A DNA stretch of 46,056 nt from Flavobacterium bizetiae. GTDB lineage: Bacteria; Bacteroidota; Bacteroidia; Flavobacteriales; Flavobacteriaceae. Position 1 is the stretch's first letter. Each line of letters starts with the position of its first letter. Both the position numbers and the translations under genes were made by a program. The DNA is taken from contig NZ_CADCSU010000056.1 of the NCBI RefSeq assembly GCF_902804475.1, forward strand, positions 1 to 46,056. Direction: 5' to 3'. Below the pieces are notes generated by a model. That model was not told where the DNA came from. It made no database searches and was given only the letters and a program-made list of their open reading frames with translations. Below, in pieces: positions 35,394-41,832 of this stretch.

Positions 35394-35461
35394 AGCCCCG
35401 ATAGAAGTGGAAATCCTTTTGTGCCGGTGTTCGGCACAAAAGATTGAAATGGATAGCGGGA
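35394..35461. repeat. Dispersed repeat, copy C with a different central hairpin
   Basis: Read on the minus strand it has CCCGCTATCC, then a central 11-bp hairpin (CTTTTGTGCCG with CGGCACAAAAG), then TTTCCACTTCTATC. The ends match copies A and B, but the centre is unrelated. A broken end of the same kind (TAGCCCCGATAGAA) sits at 35257-35270 inside the inverted-repeat element. Confidence 0.65.
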
Positions 35462-35544
35462 CGTAACGTTTTTTTGAAAACGTAAACTTCTGCTCCTGAA
35501 AAAACTTAGCATCTTAGCCCCTCAGAATCTCATAAAAATCTTTT

Positions 35545-35560
35545 CTTAATCTAGGTTAAG
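35545..35560. promoter_or_regulatory. Shared operator upstream of pirin gene
   Basis: CTTAATCTAGGTTAAG is palindromic except for one pair. The same 16 nt plus TGYGTTTC occur at 36947-36970 before yceI, with identical 22-nt spacing to the -7 box. With a start site at 35594, the centre is near -41.5, the usual place of a class II activator. Confidence 0.7.
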
Positions 35561-35582
35561 TGCGTTTCATTGACCTTGGTGG

Positions 35583-35590
35583 TATCTTTG
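35583..35590 (+). promoter_or_regulatory. Pirin promoter, -7 box
   Basis: TATCTTTG is an exact match. There is no good -33 TTG at 17-23 nt upstream, consistent with dependence on an activator at the palindrome. The predicted leader is about 27 nt. Confidence 0.65.
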
Positions 35591-35620
35591 TACTATAAAA
35601 ATAACAAAACATATAAGATC

Positions 35621-36337
35621 ATGGAAAATATAGTATTGCACAAAGCAGAAACAAGAGGAAACGCAAATCACGGATGGTTGAACGCTTATCACAGCTTTAG
35701 TTTTGCGAGCTGGTACAATCCTGAAAGAATTCAGTTTGGAGCGCTTCGTGTTTTGAACGATGACACGATTGCGGGCGGAATGGGTTTTGGAACGCATCCT
35801 CACGATAATATGGAAATCATTACGATTCCGCTTGAAGGAGACTTGGCACATAAAGATAGTATGGGGAATACTGAGATCATTAAACATGGTGATATTCAGG
35901 TGATGAGTGCAGGAACTGGTGTTCAACACAGTGAATTTAACCCAAATGCTGATCAGCAAACTAAGCTTTTACAAATCTGGTTGTTCCCGAATAAAAGAAA
36001 TGTAGATCCTCGTTACCAACAAATTACTTTAAATGTTGCTGACAGACATAATAAATTAGCGCAAGTTTTGTCTCCTAATGCAGACGATGAAGGGGTTTGG
36101 ATTCATCAGGATGCCTGGTTTCAAATGGGTAATTTTGACTCAGGTGTGTCTACTGAATATAAAATTAAAAAAGAAGGAAACGGGGTTTATGCTTTCATCC
36201 TAAAAGGAAATGTAACGATCAACGGTCAGGAATTAAACACTCGTGATGCTGTTGGAATTTCAGGAACTGATACTTTAAACATTAAAGCCAATACAGATGC
36301 TGAGTTTTTATTGATGGACATTCCGATGAACTATTAA
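35621..36337 (+). CDS. Pirin family protein
   Basis: A 238-residue bicupin protein. Bacterial pirins bind a metal and some have quercetinase or redox-sensing activity. The N-terminal cupin carries FGTHPHDNMEIITIPLEGDL, with the metal-binding His and Glu residues, and GTGVQHSEFN. The C-terminal part has DAWFQMGNFDSG and VYAFILKGNVTINGQEL. The longer frame from 35570 begins upstream of the -7 box and is rejected in favour of the ATG at 35621. The gene shares its operator with yceI about 1.4 kb downstream. An independent terminator follows. Confidence 0.94.
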   Translation: MENIVLHKAETRGNANHGWLNAYHSFSFASWYNPERIQFGALRVLNDDTIAGGMGFGTHPHDNMEIITIPLEGDLAHKDSMGNTEIIKHGDIQVMSAGTGVQHSEFNPNADQQTKLLQIWLFPNKRNVDPRYQQITLNVADRHNKLAQVLSPNADDEGVWIHQDAWFQMGNFDSGVSTEYKIKKEGNGVYAFILKGNVTINGQELNTRDAVGISGTDTLNIKANTDAEFLLMDIPMNY

Positions 36338-36367
36338 TTCATAGATTACAATTAATATTTTTTTCTT

Positions 36368-36407
36368 GAAACGATATATAAGTTGATATTCAGCTTATTA
36401 TCGTTTC
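36368..36407 (+). terminator. Pirin gene terminator
   Basis: GAAACGATATATAAG (36368-36382) pairs with CTTATTATCGTTTC (36394-36407) with one bulged base, followed by a T tract. Confidence 0.7.
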
Positions 36408-36509
36408 TTTTTTGCCCAATTTTTATCAGAACTAAAAAAGAAAACGTATTTTTATTAGATAAAATTTGGTTTTATTCTACTCAAAACTAACCATTTAAAA
36501 CTTTCGATC

Positions 36510-36740
36510 ATGAATCCAGATAACTTAACCAAAGAATATACAAACGGAGAAGTAACCATTATTTGGCAATCCGGAAAATGCATACATTCTGCTAATTGTG
36601 TAAAGAATAATCCGGATGTTTTTCATCCAAAAGAAAAACCCTGGATTTTACCTGAAGCTTCGACTTCTGAAAAAATCATAAAAACGATTCATAAATGTCC
36701 TTCGGGAGCGTTGACTTATTATTTAAATAACAAAGATTAA
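36510..36740 (+). CDS. 4Fe-4S mono-cluster protein (Fer4_19, YjdI-like)
   Basis: A 76-residue divergent ferredoxin of the Fer4_19/YjdI family. The cysteines lie in SGKCIHSANCVKNNPDVF and HKCPSGALTYY. Relatives are paired with or fused to CDGSH or acetyltransferase domains and probably serve in electron transfer or cluster storage. It is cytosolic. It lies between pirin and yceI on the same strand but after the pirin terminator. TAAAATTTG (about 36460-36468) is one base too long for a standard -7 box, so its promoter is uncertain. The genomic neighbours suggest a redox theme. Confidence 0.88.
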   Translation: MNPDNLTKEYTNGEVTIIWQSGKCIHSANCVKNNPDVFHPKEKPWILPEASTSEKIIKTIHKCPSGALTYYLNNKD

Positions 36741-36774
36741 ATTTAATCCACTAATAATTACTACGCATAGTTTT

Positions 36775-36907
36775 TGCCACAGATTAAAATGATTAAAATA
36801 ATTTTTCAATCTGTGTCAAGTTGCCACGAATTTCACGAATGAGCACGAATTAATTAGTAAGAATTAGTGGAATTGCTTCGCCTATTCACTATCGCTCGGG
36901 TCGTGGC
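36775..36907. repeat. Composite GCCACAGATT/GCCACGAATT repeat
   Basis: GCCACAGATTAAAATGATTA is followed by an inverted AATCTGTG, then GCCACGAATTTCACGAATGA. It closes with TCGTGGC about 70 nt later, after an inserted segment (TATTCACTATCGCTCGGG). It fills most of the 291-nt gap before yceI. Confidence 0.65.
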
Positions 36908-36946
36908 AAAAAAAAACTCTAAAATAAAAAATCGCTTTTTTCATTT

Positions 36947-36962
36947 CTTAATCTAGGTTAAG
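36947..36962. promoter_or_regulatory. Shared operator upstream of yceI
   Basis: CTTAATCTAGGTTAAG, identical to the site before the pirin gene, followed by TGTGTTTC and 22 nt in total before TAACTTTG. Confidence 0.7.
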
Positions 36963-36984
36963 TGTGTTTCGAGTACTACGGACG

Positions 36985-36992
36985 TAACTTTG
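36985..36992 (+). promoter_or_regulatory. yceI promoter, -7 box
   Basis: TAACTTTG is an exact TAnnTTTG match. No -33 TTG at the usual distance. The predicted leader is about 36 nt. Confidence 0.65.
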
Positions 36993-37031
36993 TCCTATCA
37001 AAATGAAATTAATTATTTAAAAATAAAAATT

Positions 37032-37565
37032 ATGGCAACTACAAAATGGTCAATTGACCCAACACATTCAGAAATTGGTTTTAAAGTTAAACACATGATG
37101 TTTACAAATGTTTCAGGTAAATTTGGAACTTACGACGCAACAATTACTTCAGACGGAGAGAACTTCGAAAATGCTGCAATCGAATTTTCTGGTGATATCG
37201 CTTCTATCGATACTGCCAATGCAGACAGAGACGGTCACTTAAGAAGTGCAGATTTTTTTGATGTTGAAAACAATCCGAAATTAACTTTCAAGGCTTCTTC
37301 TTTCAAAAAAATTGATGCTGGAGATTATGAATTAACTGGAGATTTAACAATCAAAGGTATTTCAAAAGAAGTTAAATTTCCTGTAGAATATAGCGGAATC
37401 TTAACTGATCCTTGGGGAAATATAAAAGTAGGTTTAAGCATAGAAGGAAAAATCAATCGTAAAGACTGGGGTTTAAACTGGAACTCTGCGCTTGAAACAG
37501 GGGGTGTTTTAGTTGGAGAGGAAGTTCGTTTAAACATTGAATTACAATTTGTAAAACAAGCTTAA
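37032..37565 (+). CDS. yceI: YceI family protein
   Basis: A 177-residue lipocalin-like protein of the YceI family, whose members bind polyisoprenoid lipids. The fold is marked by KWSIDPTHSEIGFKVKHMM, SGKFGTYDATI, DGHLRSADFFDVENNPKLTF and ELTGDLTIKGISKEVKFPVE, and it closes with DWGLNWNSALETGGVLVGEE. No signal peptide is present, so this copy should be cytosolic, as in many Bacteroidota. The longer frame from 36990 begins in the promoter with TTG and is rejected. It shares its operator with the pirin gene. Confidence 0.95.
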   Translation: MATTKWSIDPTHSEIGFKVKHMMFTNVSGKFGTYDATITSDGENFENAAIEFSGDIASIDTANADRDGHLRSADFFDVENNPKLTFKASSFKKIDAGDYELTGDLTIKGISKEVKFPVEYSGILTDPWGNIKVGLSIEGKINRKDWGLNWNSALETGGVLVGEEVRLNIELQFVKQA

Positions 37566-37596
37566 TTCTTTTAGAATAGATTTAATTTGATTGGTT

Positions 37597-37631
37597 AAAA
37601 GCCAGCACTTTTTTAGGAAGTGCTGGCTTTT
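37597..37631 (+). terminator. yceI terminator
   Basis: A perfect 14-bp stem (AAAAGCCAGCACTT with AAGTGCTGGCTTTT, 7-nt loop) followed by a T tract. Confidence 0.85.
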
Positions 37632-37638
37632 TTTGTTT

Positions 37639-37817
37639 GCCACGAATTACATTAATTTGCACGAATTATTATTTTTATTTTTTTGCCACAGATTAAAAGA
37701 TTAAAAAAGATTTTTTTTCTGTACTACGCGAATAATAATCAGTGTAAATCTTTTAATCTGTGGTAATATATTTCCACTTATAAAAAAAAAATAGTGCAAA
37801 TTAATGTAATTCGTGGC
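37639..37817. repeat. Nested inverted repeat, GCCACGAATT arms outside
   Basis: The outer arms 37639-37662 and 37794-37817 are 24-nt perfect reverse complements (starting GCCACGAATTACAT). Inner arms CCACAGATTAAAAGATT (37686-37702) and its reverse complement (37747-37763) are also perfect. The order of the two word types is opposite to that at 29713-29890. Confidence 0.8.
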
Positions 37818-37822
37818 AAAAA

Positions 37823-38686
37823 CTATCGCGCAGTATTTCGGAATTCTGTTGGTGACATTCCGGTTTGTTTTTTGAAAAATCGGGAGAAATAGGAGTAATC
37901 TTCGTAACCTACTTTGAACGCTACTTCGTTTACGGCTAATTGTTTGTCGATCAGCATTCTTTTTATTTCTAAAACGACACGATCTGTAATGACTTCGGTG
38001 GCTGTTTTTTGAAGAATTTCGTTGCAGATTCTGTTTAAATGCTTCAAAGTTATATTTAGTTTTTCGGCATAAAAAGAAGGCAATTTTTCTTGTCTGAAAT
38101 ATTGCTCCAAAAGCATTTCGAACTTATCAATTTTAATATTATAGGAATGCGTTTGATGCGAATAGGTTTCGTTGTATTTGCGCGCAATTTCGATATGAAT
38201 GCAATCTAGTAAATTAAGCATTTTATCGAGTTGATAGCGATTTTCGTGACTGTTTTCCTGAATTAGCAAATCAAAATAAGGCTGAATTTTTGGAATTTCT
38301 TTTTCATCGAAAACCATTTCCGGCCGATTATGAATCGAATGATAAAAGTTATATTCGTTGATATTTTTTTGCCCGAAATAGAGATTATACAATTCCTGCG
38401 AAAAGATGATCACAAAGCCTTCAATATCTTCAGACAAATTCCAATGATGCATTTGTCCGGGCTGTAAAACGAATAAACTTCCTCTTTTTATTGCGAATTG
38501 ATCAAAATCGACTTCATGCTGCCCTGAACCTTTTGTAAAAAATACCATTAAATATGAATCGTGTCGGTGGGGTTCTTCGACAAAACTATGACTTTTTAGA
38601 TGTTCTTTGAATGTATTTACATAAAAATCACGGTGAATATCGTTGCAACTGAAATTCTGAACACTATAAACGGGATATCTTTTCAT
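37823..38686 (-). CDS. AraC family transcriptional regulator
   Basis: A 287-residue regulator. The N-terminal cupin (about 35-110, EEPHRHDSYLMVFFTKGSG and LFVLQPGQMHHW) suggests small-ligand sensing. The C-terminal double helix-turn-helix (about 190-285) has LPSFYAEKLNITLKHLNRIC and the family signature VAFKVGYEDYSYFSRFFKKQ. It converges on yceI. Regulation of the pirin/yceI operator by this protein is possible by proximity, but AraC sites are normally direct repeats rather than palindromes. No TAnnTTTG box was found in its upstream simple-repeat region. Confidence 0.93.
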   Translation of the reverse strand: MKRYPVYSVQNFSCNDIHRDFYVNTFKEHLKSHSFVEEPHRHDSYLMVFFTKGSGQHEVDFDQFAIKRGSLFVLQPGQMHHWNLSEDIEGFVIIFSQELYNLYFGQKNINEYNFYHSIHNRPEMVFDEKEIPKIQPYFDLLIQENSHENRYQLDKMLNLLDCIHIEIARKYNETYSHQTHSYNIKIDKFEMLLEQYFRQEKLPSFYAEKLNITLKHLNRICNEILQKTATEVITDRVVLEIKRMLIDKQLAVNEVAFKVGYEDYSYFSRFFKKQTGMSPTEFRNTAR

Positions 38687-38696
38687 ATGCGATTAA

Positions 38697-38793
38697 ATTT
38701 TAGATTTCAGATTTTAGATTTTAGATTTTAGATTTGGGATTTCAGATTTTGGATTTTGGATTTTGGATTTTGGATTTTGGATTTTTTTCTTAA
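38697..38793. repeat. (GATTTTG)n simple tandem repeat upstream of araC-type gene
   Basis: Irregular copies of GATTTTA and GATTTCA lead into five perfect tandem copies of GATTTTG (about 38745-38779) and a final GATTTTTTT. It lies in the leader or promoter region of the AraC gene. Confidence 0.8.
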
Positions 38794-38856
38794 AAAATGT
38801 CTTTATTGTGCTATAAGTAGCGAAGATATAAAAAAGACTTTAATACTACTCTGGAT

Positions 38857-38864
38857 TACCTTTG
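38857..38864 (+). promoter_or_regulatory. DUF983 gene promoter, -7 box
   Basis: TACCTTTG is an exact match, 23 nt before the ATG. No clear -33 box. Confidence 0.55.
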
Positions 38865-38887
38865 TATAAATAAAAAACAACAAGATC

Positions 38888-39250
38888 ATGTCAAGTGCAT
38901 TAACTCATATTTTAAGCAACGAATGTCCTATTTGTCATAAAGGAAAAGTTTTTAAAGACAAAAATATTTTTCTGAATTTTGGTTTACCAAAAATGAATGA
39001 ATACTGCAGTCATTGCAACTACAAGTTCCAGAAAGAACCTGGTTATTTCTTTGGCGCCATGTATGTAAACTACGGATTAACAGTTGCTCAGGGAATCGCC
39101 ACGTATTGTATTGCACAGTTTTTCTTTGAGAAAAATTTCGATTTAAGAATTATTCCCATTATTGCAGTTGTGATTACTTTACTCACATCTTTTAATCTTA
39201 GATTTTCAAGATTAGCGTGGATTTATATGTTTAAGGATTATACGAAGTAA
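38888..39250 (+). CDS. DUF983 zinc-ribbon membrane protein
   Basis: A 120-residue protein of the DUF983 family; function unknown. Two CxxC pairs near the N-terminus (NECPICHKGKVF and EYCSHCNYKF) form a zinc-ribbon-like knuckle. The family motif KEPGYFFGAMYVNYG comes next, followed by two hydrophobic segments (about 62-81 and 88-104). It is an inner-membrane protein with a cytosolic zinc head. fabD follows 71 nt later with its own promoter. Confidence 0.88.
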   Translation: MSSALTHILSNECPICHKGKVFKDKNIFLNFGLPKMNEYCSHCNYKFQKEPGYFFGAMYVNYGLTVAQGIATYCIAQFFFEKNFDLRIIPIIAVVITLLTSFNLRFSRLAWIYMFKDYTK

Positions 39251-39258
39251 AAAAGTGT

Positions 39259-39266
39259 TATTTTTG
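39259..39266 (+). promoter_or_regulatory. fabD promoter, -7 box
   Basis: TATTTTTG is an exact match. The leader of about 50 nt includes the palindrome TTTCAATTGAAA at 39269-39280. Confidence 0.55.
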
Positions 39267-39268
39267 CC

Positions 39269-39280
39269 TTTCAATTGAAA
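39269..39280. promoter_or_regulatory. Palindrome at the predicted fabD start site
   Basis: TTTCAATTGAAA is a perfect 12-nt palindrome beginning two bases after the -7 box. A half-like copy TTTTCAATTCAAAA follows at about 39284-39297. The location would suit a repressor of fatty acid synthesis, but none is identified. Confidence 0.35.
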
Positions 39281-39321
39281 CTAATTTTCAATTCAAAAAA
39301 ATTCAATCTTAAATTAGACAA

Positions 39322-40197
39322 ATGAAAGCATACGTATTTCCGGGTCAGGGCGCACAGTTTACAGGAATGGGCAAAGACTTATATGAATCATCGGCTTTAG
39401 CCAAAGAATTATTTGAAAAAGCTAATGAAATTCTAGGTTTTAGAATTACAGATATCATGTTCGAAGGTACTGCCGAAGAACTAAAAGAGACTAAAGTAAC
39501 TCAACCTGCTGTATTTTTACACTCGGTTATTTTAGCAAAAACTTTAGGCGAAGATTTTAAACCAGAAATGGTTGCAGGACATTCTTTAGGAGAATTCTCT
39601 GCATTAGTTGCTAACGGAACTTTATCTTTTGAAGATGGTCTTAAATTAGTTTCTCAACGTGCTCTTGCTATGCAAAAAGCTTGCGAAATTACTCCATCTA
39701 CAATGGCTGCCGTTTTAGGTTTAGCTGATAATATTGTAGAAGAAGTTTGCGCTTCAATCGACGGAATCGTGGTGGCTGCAAATTACAACTGTCCTGGACA
39801 ATTGGTTATTTCAGGAGAAACTACTGCCGTTGAAAAAGCTTGTGAAGCTATGAAAGCTGCCGGAGCAAAACGCGCTTTGATTTTACCTGTTGGAGGAGCT
39901 TTTCACTCACCAATGATGGAACCTGCAAGAGAAGAATTGGCTGCTGCAATTGAAGCAACTACATTCTCTACTCCTATTTGCCCTGTTTACCAAAACGTAA
40001 CAGCAAATGCGGTTTCTGACGCCAACGAAATCAAAAAGAACTTAATTATTCAATTGACAGCTCCTGTAAAATGGACTCAATCTGTACAACAAATGATCGC
40101 TGATGGTGCTACTTTGTTTACCGAAGTTGGTCCAGGAAAAGTATTAGCTGGTTTGATTAATAAAATCGATAAAGAAGCGGTTACTGCGAATGCTTAA
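39322..40197 (+). CDS. fabD: Malonyl-CoA:ACP transacylase
   Basis: Transfers malonyl from CoA to acyl carrier protein at the start of fatty acid synthesis. It is 291 residues, slightly shorter than the usual ~305. VFPGQGAQFTGMG opens the oxyanion region. Ser88 in AGHSLGEFSAL, Arg113 in SQRALAMQ and His195 in GGAFHSPMM are the catalytic residues. It ends EVGPGKVLAGLINKI, as expected. It is a single-gene unit, with no other fab gene adjacent. Confidence 0.97.
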   Translation: MKAYVFPGQGAQFTGMGKDLYESSALAKELFEKANEILGFRITDIMFEGTAEELKETKVTQPAVFLHSVILAKTLGEDFKPEMVAGHSLGEFSALVANGTLSFEDGLKLVSQRALAMQKACEITPSTMAAVLGLADNIVEEVCASIDGIVVAANYNCPGQLVISGETTAVEKACEAMKAAGAKRALILPVGGAFHSPMMEPAREELAAAIEATTFSTPICPVYQNVTANAVSDANEIKKNLIIQLTAPVKWTQSVQQMIADGATLFTEVGPGKVLAGLINKIDKEAVTANA

Positions 40198-40245
40198 TTA
40201 GTATTCAGTTTTTAGTAGCTGTTTTCAGTTATTGACGATATAAAA

Positions 40246-40280
40246 AAAATCCTCATGAACAGATTGTTTATGAGGATTTT
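40246..40280. terminator. Bidirectional terminator after fabD
   Basis: AAAATCCTCATGAAC (40246-40260) pairs with GTTTATGAGGATTTT (40266-40280), one G-U pair, loop AGATT, with A and T tracts outside. Confidence 0.85.
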
Positions 40281-40284
40281 GCTT

Positions 40285-40611
40285 TTACAGCTCATTTGCC
40301 TCACAAGAATTATTATTTATAATACCTGTTATTAAATAATAATTCTCGTTTTTTTCAAAAAAGATATACCATGTTGTTCTTGGATTTACTTTATAAAAAA
40401 TATAATTTGAACCTAAATATTTAATATTATTTGGAGTTTTCTTATGTGTTGTTTTCTTTATTCTATCAGGAATTGCCTTGTAAATATCAGATACATACTT
40501 TTCTGCAGATTCTATAAATCCAAAATATTCTTTCTTATACAATTCATTAATCAAATCATCTAAAAATCTAACAACATCTGGTGTAGAGTTTATTTCTATT
40601 TGCCCCACCAC
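40285..40611 (-). CDS. RelE/ParE-like toxin
   Basis: A 108-residue protein resembling type II RelE/ParE toxins, which are ribosome-dependent RNases or gyrase poisons. The match is by general pattern: an N-terminal helical hairpin (VRFLDDLINELYKKEYFGFI), basic linker (DRIKKTTHKKTP) and a beta-sheet end with NYIFYKVNPRTTWYIFFEKN and YYLITGIINN. It begins with GTG codons inside the end of the upstream 64-residue gene, a 16-nt overlap typical of antitoxin-toxin pairs. Which residues are catalytic cannot be told. Confidence 0.6.
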   Translation of the reverse strand: MVGQIEINSTPDVVRFLDDLINELYKKEYFGFIESAEKYVSDIYKAIPDRIKKTTHKKTPNNIKYLGSNYIFYKVNPRTTWYIFFEKNENYYLITGIINNNSCEANEL

Positions 40612-40790
40612 TCTCTTATTCTCTTGATTGATTCCGCTTTAGCTTCTTCCAGTGTTAATCCTTTTGCGAACTCAGCATCAAAATCAAAGGTTTCAGGATC
40701 TATTCCTTTAAATTTAGGCTTTTGAATTTCATATTCAACCGCAGGTTCTTCAACCTTATCATTCTTCGGATCTTCTTTTTTCTTATTCAT
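40596..40790 (-). CDS. Putative antitoxin partner of the RelE/ParE-like protein
   Basis: A 64-residue highly charged protein. The first half is disordered and Lys/Glu-rich (KKKEDPKNDKVEEPAVEYE); the second half (FDAEFAKGLTLEEAKAESIK) is helical and ends RIREWWGK. There is no obvious ribbon-helix-helix or XRE domain at the N-terminus, so it is not a standard antitoxin by sequence. Size, charge and the 16-nt overlap with the toxin-like gene support the pairing. A TAAATTTG box lies upstream. Confidence 0.55.
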   Translation of the reverse strand: MNKKKEDPKNDKVEEPAVEYEIQKPKFKGIDPETFDFDAEFAKGLTLEEAKAESIKRIREWWGK

Positions 40791-40811
40791 ATTTCCTACA
40801 ATTTAATCTTA

Positions 40812-40819
40812 CAAATTTA
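40812..40819 (-). promoter_or_regulatory. Promoter of the toxin-antitoxin-like pair, -7 box
   Basis: The minus strand reads TAAATTTG, an exact TAnnTTTG match 21 nt before the ATG at 40790. Confidence 0.5.
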
Positions 40820-40848
40820 CAAAATAAATTAAATCAAAGCGATTCTTT

Positions 40849-41754
40849 TTACAAAGCTTTCTTTTCCTTCTTTTTATAATTTACAATAAAAACACCCAGA
40901 ATAATAAGTGCTGTTGCTATAACAAAATCAATTGTGATTACTTCATCTAAAAGCAGCCAGCCTAAAAAAACAGCGATTATTGTATTGATATACGACAAAA
41001 TCGAAACCTGAACCGCTGTAACGTGTTTTAAAGCATAATTATAACAGAAAAAAGCGATCACCGATCCAAAAATTGACAAATACAAAGCGGCGAAAATACT
41101 TTTTGAACTCCACGAATTAAAATCCGGATTTGGCGAAAAAATAGACGCCAATACTAGCTGAATACAAGATGCCATTGTAAACTGATAAAATAAATTCAGT
41201 GTTATGTTGTTCGATTTATTAACGTGCGTTTTGGTATAAATTGTTCCCGCTGCCCAAGCTAAAATTGCAAGCCCCATAAACATTACTCCGGTTCTATAGT
41301 CAGCATCTAAAAATGATCCGAGTCCGTCTTTAAAAATAAAAACTACTCCGGAAAACCCAATAATTACACCTACAAATCCTCTGATACTCATTTTTTGCAA
41401 TCCAAACATAATACTTCCCAAAAAAATAAGAATTGGAGTCAGCGCATTTATGACCGATGCTAATCCGCTTGGTATATTTTGCTCCGCAATTGTAGTAAAA
41501 CCATTGGCAATCACAATCATTAAAATCGAAGGAACAAGCTGACGTTTTAAATTTTCCCAGCCAATCCATTCTAATTCTTTTTTGAATAATAAAATCGTCA
41601 TCATTACCAATCCCGCTAATCCCTGACGTATTGAAGTTACAAACCAGGGCGGAATCGTTTCAACCGCCACCTTAATCCCTAAAAACGTTGTCCCCCAAAC
41701 AATTCCAACAGCTGAGAGAGCAATAATTAATTTATAATCTAAATTTTGTTTCAT
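40849..41754 (-). CDS. EamA/DMT family transporter
   Basis: A 301-residue inner-membrane protein of the drug/metabolite transporter superfamily, with ten predicted hydrophobic segments in two EamA repeats. The first repeat starts LIIALSAVGIVWGTTFLGIK and includes SIRQGLAGLVMM; the second includes FMGLAILAWAAGTIYTKTHV and ALKHVTAVQVSILSYINTII. It closes with a basic KKKEKKAL tail. The substrate is not predictable. It lies after the galE terminator; no clear promoter box was seen. Confidence 0.9.
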   Translation of the reverse strand: MKQNLDYKLIIALSAVGIVWGTTFLGIKVAVETIPPWFVTSIRQGLAGLVMMTILLFKKELEWIGWENLKRQLVPSILMIVIANGFTTIAEQNIPSGLASVINALTPILIFLGSIMFGLQKMSIRGFVGVIIGFSGVVFIFKDGLGSFLDADYRTGVMFMGLAILAWAAGTIYTKTHVNKSNNITLNLFYQFTMASCIQLVLASIFSPNPDFNSWSSKSIFAALYLSIFGSVIAFFCYNYALKHVTAVQVSILSYINTIIAVFLGWLLLDEVITIDFVIATALIILGVFIVNYKKKEKKAL

Positions 41755-41771
41755 AAAATGCCAGTTAAAAA

Positions 41772-41805
41772 AAATCCCAAATTATATTGCTATAATCTGG
41801 GATTT
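41772..41805 (-). terminator. galE operon terminator
   Basis: AAATCCCAAATTATA (41772-41786) pairs with TATAATCTGGGATTT (41791-41805) with one mismatch and loop TTGC. On the minus strand it is followed by T8, 28 nt after the galE stop. Confidence 0.75.
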
Positions 41806-41832
41806 AAAAAAATTTATAATTTTATTCAAAAA

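Noticed and set aside
35570..35620. N-terminal extension of the pirin protein
   Set aside because: It lies across the -7 box and would begin before the predicted transcript start.
36990..37031. N-terminal extension of YceI
   Set aside because: It starts with TTG inside the -7 box; MATTKWSID is the expected N-terminus.
38697..38793. CRISPR-like repetition
   Set aside because: The repeats are 7 nt, contiguous and without spacers; no cas gene is present.
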